64,000 nucleotides of DNA from Salminus brasiliensis (lineage: Eukaryota; Chordata; Actinopteri; Characiformes; Bryconidae), in NCBI RefSeq assembly GCF_030463535.1, contig NC_132896.1, positions 25,357,709 through 25,421,708 on the forward strand, given 5' to 3'. The notes under the pieces were generated by a model. The model saw only the letters and a program-made list of their open reading frames with translations, did not search any database and had not been told where the DNA came from. Positions within the stretch are counted from its first letter, which is position 1. Each line of letters begins with the position of its first letter. The position numbers and the translations under genes were made by a program. This document shows positions 52,480 through 62,717 of the stretch, piece after piece.

Positions 52480-53120
52480 AAACACTGACACCCTTGGTAA
52501 ACATATATAAAAACAATTTCTGTCGCTCGTTTTGGAAATATTAACAGGAATCCAACCTTTATTTGAAGAACAGAGATTGAATAAAAAGACCTAACCCTTT
52601 GCAAAGCTAACAGCTCTCAGTTTTCTCCTAAAATGCTTAATAAGACTGAAGAACACATGGCAAGGAATCTGAGACCATACAGACTCTCCAGATCTTCATA
52701 CTCTGAGGTACATGCTTGTGGAATTTCCTCTTTAGGTCAATGTACTGGGATGGCCATAGCAAAACCTTGATTCTGTGGTCAGTAAACGATTTTGGGGTTG
52801 ATTTTGAGATGTGCTTTGGGTCATAGTCCTGCTGGAAGATCGTCCTTTGATACGTCCCATTTTACATTTTCTGGTACCTAAAAGTGGAGTACATGATACC
52901 ATGTATCTATACAAGTTGCCTTGGTCCTCTGGAGTAAAAACAGGCCAACATCACGGATAAACCTCCATACTTTAGAGTGGGGATGAGGTACTTTTCTCTG
53001 TACAGTCGCTACATTTGCGTCTTATTCTTGGTATTTATTGCCAGAAATCTCTGTTTTTGTCTCCTCTGACCATAGAACATGGCACCACTGAAAGTTCCAG
53101 TAATCTTCTGGCACTGTGAG
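52480..53120 (-). mobile_element. Tc1-like transposase relic
   Basis: On the minus strand near 52845-52730 one frame reads IFQQDYDPKHISKS and KVLLWPSQYIDL. These match the Tc1 transposase blocks QQDNDPKH and WPSQSPDLNP, including the second catalytic Asp. Upstream, near 52965, another frame reads KYGGLSVMLACF, corresponding to the KHGGGSVMVWGCF block. Stops and a frame change separate the blocks, so it is inactive. Ends are approximate. Confidence 0.8.
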
Positions 53121-55047
53121 GAGATAGGTACAACGGACCAGCCTCTCACATAGGCCTAGAGACTGCGTCTAACACAGCTGACCTAGAGTCAGGTAAGAAG
53201 GAGCTTTTCAGGATGTGTTTAAAAGGGCTCATTTTGGCCCATTCAGGGTTGGGGGGGGACAATGGAGGGACATCTGAGGTAGGCACTATGCCTGAACTGA
53301 CACATGGTGGTAAGCATGCAGAGCCTAAAAGCCCCACGGGACTGTTTAAAGCTAAGTAGTAGCCTGCCAGTAAAACGTAGCACTTAGAGTCTTCTCGGGG
53401 CTTAGGGTTATGTTTGTTTGAGTTGCTTGGTGCGTGGTGACAGTTTTTGCGTGTAAATAAAGTCCAGTTTGGGTTGCTCAGAACCGGCGTGTGTGTTTCC
53501 TCTGTTCTAAGCTAGCTACCACACCCCTTCCCCAACAACATGTGGTTATGTATGTGGTACCTCGTTTTAGTTTATGAGATGTTCTGACCCCAAGACTTAC
53601 CTAATGACTCATTTCCTAGATGTGACCCATGGAGATCCTTTGGCCACTGGAACCATCCTCCTCACTGCATTGCAAATGTCCAGATATTTTAACTTCAGAA
53701 ATTTTAACTCTGATGGTGGAAATCGGTGGCAATTTATTTTTTCAGCTTAATCATCACTGCTGTATTATCTAGTCTTTTTCATAGTGGAAATATGGGGTTT
53801 TCAAGGGTCGCAACATTTGAGGAGGCCACAGTAAATTAAGCATTTCTTATTGTGTTGAATAAGACTGTTCCATAAAACATTCAGTATCATCACTGTCACT
53901 ATCACTAACACCTTTTATCCCTGTTTTTGTCATTTTCGATCTGGCAGCTATACTTTACATTGTGTCAGACTTTCATGATGAATGGACTGATAGAAATGCT
54001 TTACAATGACCTGGAATATGATCTTTTTCTTTTGACTTTCATTGAAGAAGGTTTTTTCCTTCCCCTGTAAAGTTCCCATTTGTGAAGATAAGAGAACAGC
54101 AACAATATCCATCATGCAACGATAGCTCTCAAAGACCCTTTTTTCATCTGGTGCCTGTGCATACCCTCTAGATAGTACCTGCCTTCAGGCACCACTTTAA
54201 TGCTTTTAAAATATCAGTACTCTTGAGTGTTTGTGTAGTTGGTAAAAGAGGTTGGAAAGTCCAGGTCCATGAGCCTGTTTATTTGTCCCCACGGTCTCAA
54301 CCAGTTCTCTGAATTCTCAGACTGTGTGCTGATGTCTCACACTGCTGCCAGAACTTTCCTATTTTCAACAGCAGCCCACAGCCTGTGCGTGCTACACTAC
54401 AAGCCTGTAGATCTCACCTATTCACCCCTTAGACCACTGTAGATAACAGGGGCAAAGCCAATTTGTAAAAGTCTTGCGTAAACTCTCATGCTACTCAATA
54501 TTTCCGAAGCAGGTGCGTGTTGTCAGAAGATTTATCTACACAGTTTTTTTTTTCTTTTCCTTGTCTTTTGTGTGTTGTTTTCGGTCAGTCACATACATTC
54601 TGTGACATTGAGGCCTTTGCCTCTGGGAGGCTAGATTGTAAGACAGATAGTAGATTGTAAAGTGTCTCTCCATGATGATGTGTTACTTGAAACTTTAAGC
54701 TTCTATTCAACTCTCAATAGGGTTAGAATGTTTTTGTGATGACTTAGTAACCAATGCCTTCGATAGCATTAAAGTCTATAATACTGGTTGATGCAAATTT
54801 CACCTTTGCATTTCAACAGGTTAGGATCGTCTTTTGAGTGTCTGAAAAGCCACAGGAGATTGCTGTGTTTTCCCCAAAGTTATCATATTTTCCTGTCTTT
54901 AAGGAAGTGGCTGTTTTACAAAGCCCATAAAAAAATAAAATAGATGAGATGAAGAGATTTGTAATACACTTTTTCAGTGAAACCTCAACTGAAGATGCTT
55001 CCTTTGCCCAACGTAACCTCTGTATAAAGTCAATGGCCTGGTGGCAG

Positions 55048-55130
55048 GCCGAAAGTGTTTTTACAAACTTCTATTGTCAAAGAATAGCCCCACCAGTTTC
55101 TACAGAAATTCCTGTAGTTATTGAGTAATA
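55048..55130 (+). repeat. Dispersed repeat, copy 2
   Basis: A diverged copy of 3640-3725 in the same orientation, sharing CAAAGAATA-CCCCACCAGTTT and CCTGTAGTTATTGA. Confidence 0.6.
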
Positions 55131-55864
55131 CACCTTATTGTGTAATCAACCTTTCTGCGTGAAGGTTTATTCTTTTTAGGTTTAAAATGTCTAATCATGT
55201 CATATATTAATTTAGCAATATTTCATAACTATGTATAACTATGACTATATATGTCAGAAATAAAAAGAGCCTAAATGGACAACAACATTTCCCTTTTGAA
55301 ACAGCATTGTTTTGCAATGTCAAAATACATTGTCAGTCTTTCAGGTAGAAACTGAACATTTTTGAGAAAAAAACAAAACAAAATGCATATCTAAAGTTTT
55401 ACTATTTATATATTTTTTACACATAGATCAACCAGTGGTACACTCATAATGATACTGTTTGTGGAGCCTTATTACAAAGATGCACTTGTAATGGTGGTGT
55501 GTTATTTAATATACTGTTGTTTAATATACTATAGCATTGTGTACCAAATGTGTCTCCAGTTAATTAAACTACAAAATGATTGTTGCGTGGGACAGAATAT
55601 GGAAATTTGCTCGTTATGCGTTTTTTCTTTTTTGGAGAGACAGGAGCATTCACGCTAATATGTGGCTCAAATGCGTCTCAGACCACCTCCTGAAGTGGTT
55701 TGAGTGGTCTGTTTTGTATTGGACCTGTTTTGTGTTTTGTATGTCAAGATGCATGAAGTGACCAGGTGTAAACAAGGTCATAAATAAGAACATCTAATGG
55801 TAAAATAAGTCAGTTTTTCAAGGGCTATTTAATCAAATCAATGATTATATGTAATAACATGACA

Positions 55865-56030
55865 CCTCAAAGAATCATTCAGATTCTTAAATGGTTATTG
55901 GCCTGGTTAAAGCGTTCTTTGCATTGGTGGGAAACCTGCTATAGACAGTTCTATATAGAACCTGCTAAAAGGTTATAGTGTATGTAGCACAAAAAAAGGA
56001 TTCCACTATCGGTACGATCAAGGGAAATTC
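55865..56030. repeat. MITE-like repeat, copy 4
   Basis: CTTAAATGGTTATTGG, TATATAGAACCTGC and AAAAGGTTATAGTG are of the same style as the elements at 12.9 and 41.3 kb. It is the most diverged copy. Confidence 0.45.
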
Positions 56031-56343
56031 CTTTACATTTGTGTGTGTTAGATGGATAGGTGGCAGATCTAGAGCAGGTTAGCCTTTACCATTATCTATC
56101 CATATACTGTAGTTCAAGCCCTTCGTTGCATAATAATGGGTAGTTGACCCCTTTTGGTAATTGATCTTGTGCCCTTGTCTAATTGAATTTGATAGTTTAA
56201 TTTCATTCATTGTGACAAGCATCTTTTCTAAGGATCTGTCTGTGTCAGAGTGCATCATTTTCTATCCAGTATTCTAACTTTTTGTGTGTATGTCATTGGA
56301 ATGCTTAAAATAATGACACAATCACATAGTCTAATTTCATAGT

Positions 56344-56349
56344 TTTATT
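56344..56349 (-). terminator. Possible polyadenylation signal of gene B
   Basis: TTTATT on the plus strand gives AATAAA on the minus strand, about 700 bases downstream of the gene B stop codon. A nearer variant hexamer may be used instead. Confidence 0.35.
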
Positions 56350-57046
56350 AAAATGTATTCATGACTGAGAAACACAAATAACAGAATGACATTGATATAT
56401 AATAGATTTATCATGCAAAATAATACATATGCCTGCATATAATTATTGTGCATATGTGTATAAATAGTCACACCACTGTCCTTCATTACACTGAAGTCAT
56501 GTTTATATTATCTATGTCAGTATATTACAAAAATATGATATATATATATATGTATATTATAAATGTAACAGGAAAAAGCAATCATGTTACAGCATTTGTA
56601 CATTTGGCAAAAAGTGAGTCTTCACCCAGGAGCAAAAAAAAAAAATATTGGCACACATAGAATAAACAGCCAACAATGTTTTGTTCACAATTCTTAACAC
56701 TGCTGATAAATAGAATGAGGACATTGTGTGGGCATGTTGCATTATCTTTATAAAATATTCTCATTTTTTGGAATGGATGACACCTACATAAGTCTTTCAT
56801 AACAGCTGACATTAACCCTATATAACTGTTTATAAAGACTTGTTCCAATCAGTGTTGGAGTTGTCATAGAGACTGCATATGAGGTAAGGGTTATGACTAC
56901 TAATGCTATGTAGATGTCTACATAGATTTATGCCAGTTGTCATGAAAGTTTTATATATGTGTGTCATGTAGCCACATAACATTTGCCCTTTAGTGTTTTT
57001 TTGTTTTTTGTTTTTTGTTTACTTTTGGAGACTGATCCTTGAGCTC

Positions 57047-60000
57047 TTATGCCATATTGTTCTTCACCCTCTCAAAAATCTGCCGCACCTTTACTGCAGG
57101 AACGCAACCTTCCCGCAGAATGCCTATCGTACCTGAGAACAAAACATAGACATCGTAAGCATCTATAAAAAAAATGCAGACAACAGAATCTCTTTGCTGG
57201 CGTTTTCAGTTTCAGATTACCTTCATCGATTTTCAGGCAGTTGACCACAGTTGATGCTACCACTTCATTGGACTCTCCGTCACACAGAACTCCTTGAATC
57301 TTGTGTCCAAGGCGACTGTCAGAAGGACAAGAGTATAACTGACAACAATATCATTGGCTACTGAACTATGATGAACTATTTGTGCTGGCACTAAAGGATT
57401 CATTGACTTTTTAATCTAAAAAGACAGGAAATAATGAGGGCCATTTCCGTGTCACTGTATTATGTAAGCGAACTCTGTTTGTGAAATAGTGATTGACATA
57501 AACAATTTATATAATAATTAAATTGTTCAGCGAACCGCCTTCTAAAGGTGAAGACCTTTGACAAATGTCTCCACACTGCTTATTAAATGAATGGATCAGT
57601 AAGCAAGAGGTTTCAAAGTCGGCTAGGAAAAGGGTTTGACAATAGTGGATTGTATGTGTTTGATTGCTACTTGGACTGCACTGATGAAGGATATTTAAAC
57701 AACCCTTTCTGAAGACCACACTGTAATAAACACGTAAGGAAAAAAAAACAAAGCACCAAAACACAACTCACCTAATGACCATGTCATGGTGTGTGCTGTC
57801 AGGTTCACCACTAGGGTTTGCAGATGTGATGGCCAATGGTCCAGTGATCTCACACAGGTGAGCAGTGACTGTGTGGTCTGGAACTCGGATCATTATGCTT
57901 TCCTTGGTCCCCACACGGTCATATGCAGGTCCCACACCTTAAAAAACGAAAATCACCCAAGAAGATTACTTGAAACCCAAGAACATAAGTCTATGATGTA
58001 TACTGATGGATGATGATGTCCTACAATGCTGCTCCCTCACCAAGTTTGAAGAGCCAGTCACCCTTCGGCACAATGCAGCTGATGCCTCCTGGGTAGACGT
58101 TTCTCATGAACTCCCACAGCAGGGGGCTGAATGGAGGTTTGGCTGCCACAAGCTGCTCCACACTAGAGATACAAATGCAGATGGGCTTCTCTGCAGGACG
58201 GTCCTATGAACCAGGAATGCGCACAGGTTAGTCAACCTGATCTTTAGTTTATTCCTAATAAACATGGTAATGCATTGTGTATGCAGTAAAACTTGGAGCT
58301 CACTTTGATATTGTAGATCTTCTCTATTGCACTAGGATTCTTGCAAGAAGCAGCCAAGGCATAGACAGTATCCGTTGGAATACCACACACACAGTCTTTT
58401 TCAAGCAATTTAGCAATCTGTAGGAGCCCACCGGTCCCCCGAGAGCTAGCAATTGGACATGGAGTTGTGGGAGCAGATTCTTTCTTCTTTTTATTCTTAA
58501 AATAAGGAAATTACAAAGTATAATCAACATCTCTCAGTGATAACTTGAGATGGTTCATGAGATATTTAGTAAAGCAAGTTGGGGGAAAAAATTACCTTTA
58601 TCAGTGCAGGGCCAAGCGGTATCAGATTCTTGGAGAAGATGCAGTTGATAAGTGATGCCAGAGTTCCATACAGACAGGTGATGGCAAATAGTGAAAGCAT
58701 AGCAACTGAAAAAAGAATAGCAAAAAGAATATAAACTCATTACAGTTGTGTGTTAAATGATAGCAAGGTCGCATTTTTTATTTTGTATTAGACAGACTTT
58801 ACCTTCTAGTTGGTAGGGCAGTCTACCAAGGGTGGAGAGAAGAAAGCAAACCACCATGATCTCCATGATGGTGGTTAATGTCAGCAGAACAAGACTGCCA
58901 TAGGCAGCTGCAAATGATAAGAATAAGAAATGTTGTTTACCTTTGTAAAAAACGTATTGGCAATGTCCAAAATATGGCATTTTTTAAATAAAAAAACTTA
59001 CCAATTAGCATCAAGAAAGCATTGATCACCAGAAAAGCTATTGCTCCAGCTGTAAAGCCACCTGCTGTTTCAGTGGTAATATGCAGATGATGTCCTGTAA
59101 ATAGATGATCGAAGTTTTATTTAGAAATCCAGTATTATTCAATGTAAGAGTGTATCACAAGAAATTACATATATAGTATTTACATTGAATGCGATATTAC
59201 ATGGACATACCTCCAAACCTGAACCATGTCCAGGTGGCCCAAATGGCCACGTAGAAAGATGGTATAACAGAGCCAAACCTCCTGCCACCTTGAACCTGAA
59301 GTCGACTAACATACCCCTGGATAATGGCTCCTGGGATGAGCACCCAGGGTACAGTCAGTTCTAGAAAGCCTGGGAGGGGCTGGTTGTTGTGGATGGCTGA
59401 GAGCGCTGCCACTCCATTGGTGAGGTAAAACAGAGCATCGGGAAGTTGGGAGCCTTTTCCATGGGGTTGCTCCTTTAGAGACTTCCTCATGCAACCTAGG
59501 CCATTCTGGAGTCGATCAGTTGAGACAGGTTGAGGTCCGACCGGAATCAGAGACTTCTCTGCTATGGTGTTGATCAGACGTGCAAATGTGCCATATAATG
59601 AGAGAGCTGTGAAGATGGAACACATCACTCCAAAAAAGATGTAGTACCTATGAAGAGGGATCTGGGAGATTGTTGAGATGGTTAGCAGGAAGAAGGCGGC
59701 ATTGTGGAGAAGCTCCAGGGTATCCATGTTCAGGCATGCAATGCAGAGAACCAGAGCTGCTGCCAGAAAGAACCAGTCTCCCACCATGGCCTGTCTTCCT
59801 GTAGCTTCTTCACTCCTTCCAGTCACAACAGACACAACATACTCTTCCCAGGTCTTCACAAGCCAGTAGGTGCAATGCAGGCCAAACTTGGTGGTGTGGT
59901 AACAATCTTGTCGCAGGTAAGCATAGTAACTGGACAGGAGCTGGGTGGCAGAGTTAATAGTTATCCAGATGGCACCTAGTGTGAGTGTCGGGAAGTAGCC

Positions 60001-62272
60001 AAAAGCGTAGAAGGCGAAGATGAATGGTGAGATTGTGTCACAGAAGAAGCCCAAGGCCATGGGTTCAGCATATTTTGTGTTCTTCTTTTTCTCTTGGCCT
60101 AGACTCTGAGAGCTGCTGGCGTTGGTTGTCCCGAGGAGCAGCACATTAAAGAGAGGGTTACCGAAGCCCTTGAGGACATAGCGTTGGGCCAGACCTTTGA
60201 TGAGCAATGCTGCTGAGCCATAGATGGCAAAGAGCAGAATGAGGAGCTCCAGAACTCCTGAGACCACCAGAGCCCACTTACCCACTAGTCCCACAGCCTC
60301 AAATACCAATGTGAGGGTGATGGCTCCAAACACAAAGGGCATAATGTAGTTCACTGTGGCCGAGCAGAATGCCAACAGCAAGGACAGAAAGATGTAGGGC
60401 ACCAGCCCAGCTATGGCAGCTTCACTGATGTATCTAGGGACGGAGGTTTCACTGGCAGGAGTGGAGTTTAAGAAAAGGTTGTTGAGTGTAACGTTTATCA
60501 TGGTTGAAGTATTTGTATTTGTATTTGTGTGTATTTCCTGGTTCGCTCCTATAAATATTCTTGTTGCACCGTAACTTCCCCAAAGAGCTGCATAGCCAAT
60601 GAAAGCCGTGCCACTAAGATGGTCATATTTACGGAATGATAAGAAGCCAGCGATTAACTGGCACACTCCTCCAATTAGAATCAGATGAACACCTATACAG
60701 GCCCAGAGAAAGAACACAGGAATTAAAACTACATTAAGAATAAGGAACCTTCTAGGCTGGAAATTTTGATTTGATTCTCACAGCATAACGACGCAGAATA
60801 ACTTTAGTTCATTGTTCTGTAAATATTTTTTATTGTAATTTTCTATTCAAATAGATGGTGATAGTGGTTAGCAGATGTAAAAAAAATACCTGCAAGGATG
60901 CTCTCTACTCCAAATGCTGGAATCCCAGTTCTGGCTCCATTGAAGTTCTGTAGAAGCACAACAAATGCACTGATGCCATTGGACAAGAGGCCAAGCACTC
61001 CAGGCTCACTGTAGAAACTAGCAGGAAAGCCATTTCCTGATGCCATCACGCCGGTTGACTTTAGCTGATAAGGCTGCGGGATAAGATCAAGGAAACGAAA
61101 AAGAAATATTTTAAAGGACTTTCGATATTCGGGCAGTTCGGATATTCGGGTCATGATTTATTTATTGGCTAATCAGGATATTTACATATTCATACATTCA
61201 TATATATATATATTCCAGAAACATTTCCAGAAAATGAAAGGATAAAGTTCAGACAAAATGAATATTAAATGGGTTACAATGAGGTTGGTCAGGGTGCTTA
61301 TATGTCTTTACATTAACAATTCATGTTAACATTTATGATACCAATTTACAACCATAATTAAATATTATAGTTATTAAACAGTAACAGAAAAATCATCCAC
61401 ACTTAATTTGAATGAGCACCATATGATGTATGAAGGTTATATTTAGGGTTAGGTGTTAGGTTGAAGTTAAATTTAAGCTTATAATCTTTTACATATAACT
61501 TAGAGTTCAGCTGCACAAGTATAGATAAAGATAAAAAAAAGCATCAATATATTTGTTGTTTATTATTTTTTTCACAGTTTTTGTTAATTGTACAATTGAA
61601 AATTACATTTTTGTAATTTTGAATATTTGAATGTTTTTCTATTCCTGTCAGACCTTCTCCCCGTGTCACCCTTTCCCTCCCTCTAAGCTTGCAGAGTAAG
61701 CATTTGGTTACAGCCCTTCTACAGGTGTGTTTCATTTCATATCCTGCCACCATCAAGAGCTGACACAGGTGCTCTGTTCAGCTGCGGCAGCTCTCTGGCA
61801 AATCTGAGACGCTGACACTGACCCTGGAGCTCCCCACAGAGGCAGAGCATAATATTGTTTCTCTGACTTAAATGGGACTCCTATCTCCTTTCCATTGCCA
61901 TGACACTTCTTTGGAGCTTATGGTCCAGAATAGACTCAAGGGCTTCATCCTGGTTTGGCTCAGTACCTTCAAACTCTGGACACCAATGTAGACCTTGTGG
62001 TAAGACTTCTTTGATTTTCTTAAAGCTGTTAAAGGCTAGTGTTCATTTGTTCAGCTGATTTTCATTTTCTCAAATACACTGATGTCTAATAAGCTTCTTT
62101 ATGCCATCCCTTCTCTCCCACTCTCAAATCAGACCAAATGATAGAAGAAGGAACTTACCTGGTGAAGGTCCTTGATCTGAAGTGTTGGATTGCAGTAGAA
62201 GGATGCTCTATGTTTAAAGGATATGTGCTTCTGTGGAGTAGGAGGAGCACCAAAACTCAGAGCCAACCCCAT
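57047..62272 (-). CDS. Gene B: triple SatP-like membrane protein fused to YrdC
   Basis: Eleven coding exons on the minus strand: 62272-62159, 61073-60890, 60692-59211, 59094-59002, 58907-58803, 58705-58596, 58495-58304, 58203-58062, 57937-57772, 57315-57221 and 57132-57047, giving 922 residues; all phases close. Three SatP-like repeats are visible. Repeat 1 opens EPGVLGLLSNGISAFVVLLQ (61-80), matching the NPAPLGL...TT signature of GPR1/FUN34/YaaH proteins, and has GGVCQLIAGFLSFRKYDHLS (107-126) plus GTAFIGYAALW. Repeat 2 opens EPMALGFF (about 309) and ends LIPVGP; repeat 3 (about 518-690) ends LIPLGPAL. A loop at about 155-180 carries three N-glycosylation sequons (NTS, NVT, NST), so it is probably extracytosolic. 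A Lys-rich linker (697-702) leads to the YrdC domain: GIPTDTVYAL, KDRPAEKP (760-767, the canonical KxR...KP loop retained), TSANPSG (845-851), STVV, ILREG. It is divergent from acod1 and paralogous to gene A. Confidence 0.9.
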
Positions 62273-62376
62273 GCCTCATCTCAAGGGACAACATAACCAA
62301 CCCCTGTCTAAGACAATCAGCTTCCTGCTGTTATGATGAGAAATCCCACCCAAGATGCTAAAAAAAGCAATGCTTT

Positions 62377-62385
62377 GGAAGTTCC
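62377..62385. promoter_or_regulatory. NF-kB-like site
   Basis: GGAAGTTCC fits GGRNNYYCC and lies 50 bases upstream of the acod1 TATA box and about 105 bases upstream of the gene B start codon. Confidence 0.45.
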
Positions 62386-62434
62386 AGCCCCACTTCCTTC
62401 TGGGGTGTATTATCAACCTTTCAGAGGGTCATGC

Positions 62435-62442
62435 TATATAAA
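62435..62442 (+). promoter_or_regulatory. TATA box of acod1
   Basis: TATATAAA is followed by AGAGGAG. Transcription starting about 30 bases later gives a leader of about 110 bases before the ATG at 62578. Confidence 0.65.
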
Positions 62443-62577
62443 GAGGAGATGCAGACTCACCTGAGCAAAAGGAGCATCACCACCTTTCGAGTCCAGCATA
62501 GAGAGACTGAGAGAGAGAAAGAGAGAGACAAAGACTTCACCACCTCGAAGGCAAAACCTCAACCACGCCACAACAAC

Positions 62578-62632
62578 ATGCTCTCCAAAGTACAGGTAAT
62601 TAGACTTTGTGGCCTCTCAGTATGTGTATATA

Positions 62633-62717
<85 letters not shown>

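Larger units (their letters stand above)
45000..56340. other. Gene-free spacer between genes A and B
   Basis: AT-rich, with no exon series that I can link or recognise on either strand. It contains a Tc1 relic (52.5-53.1 kb), dispersed repeats and a tail-like TTGACTTGACTTGAC run near 51.46 kb. An 89-codon frame at 51175-50906 (-) has no recognised homology and no splice context. Confidence 0.55.
62273..62577. promoter_or_regulatory. Shared divergent promoter, gene B / acod1
   Basis: The gene B start codon (62272, -) and the acod1 start codon (62578, +) are 305 bases apart, so both promoters and 5' leaders fit within this segment. It holds an acod1 TATA box (62435-62442) and NF-kB-like motifs GGAAGTTCC (62377-62385) and, on the minus strand, GGGATTTCTC (62347-62338). 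No clear TATA box faces gene B. Confidence 0.7.
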
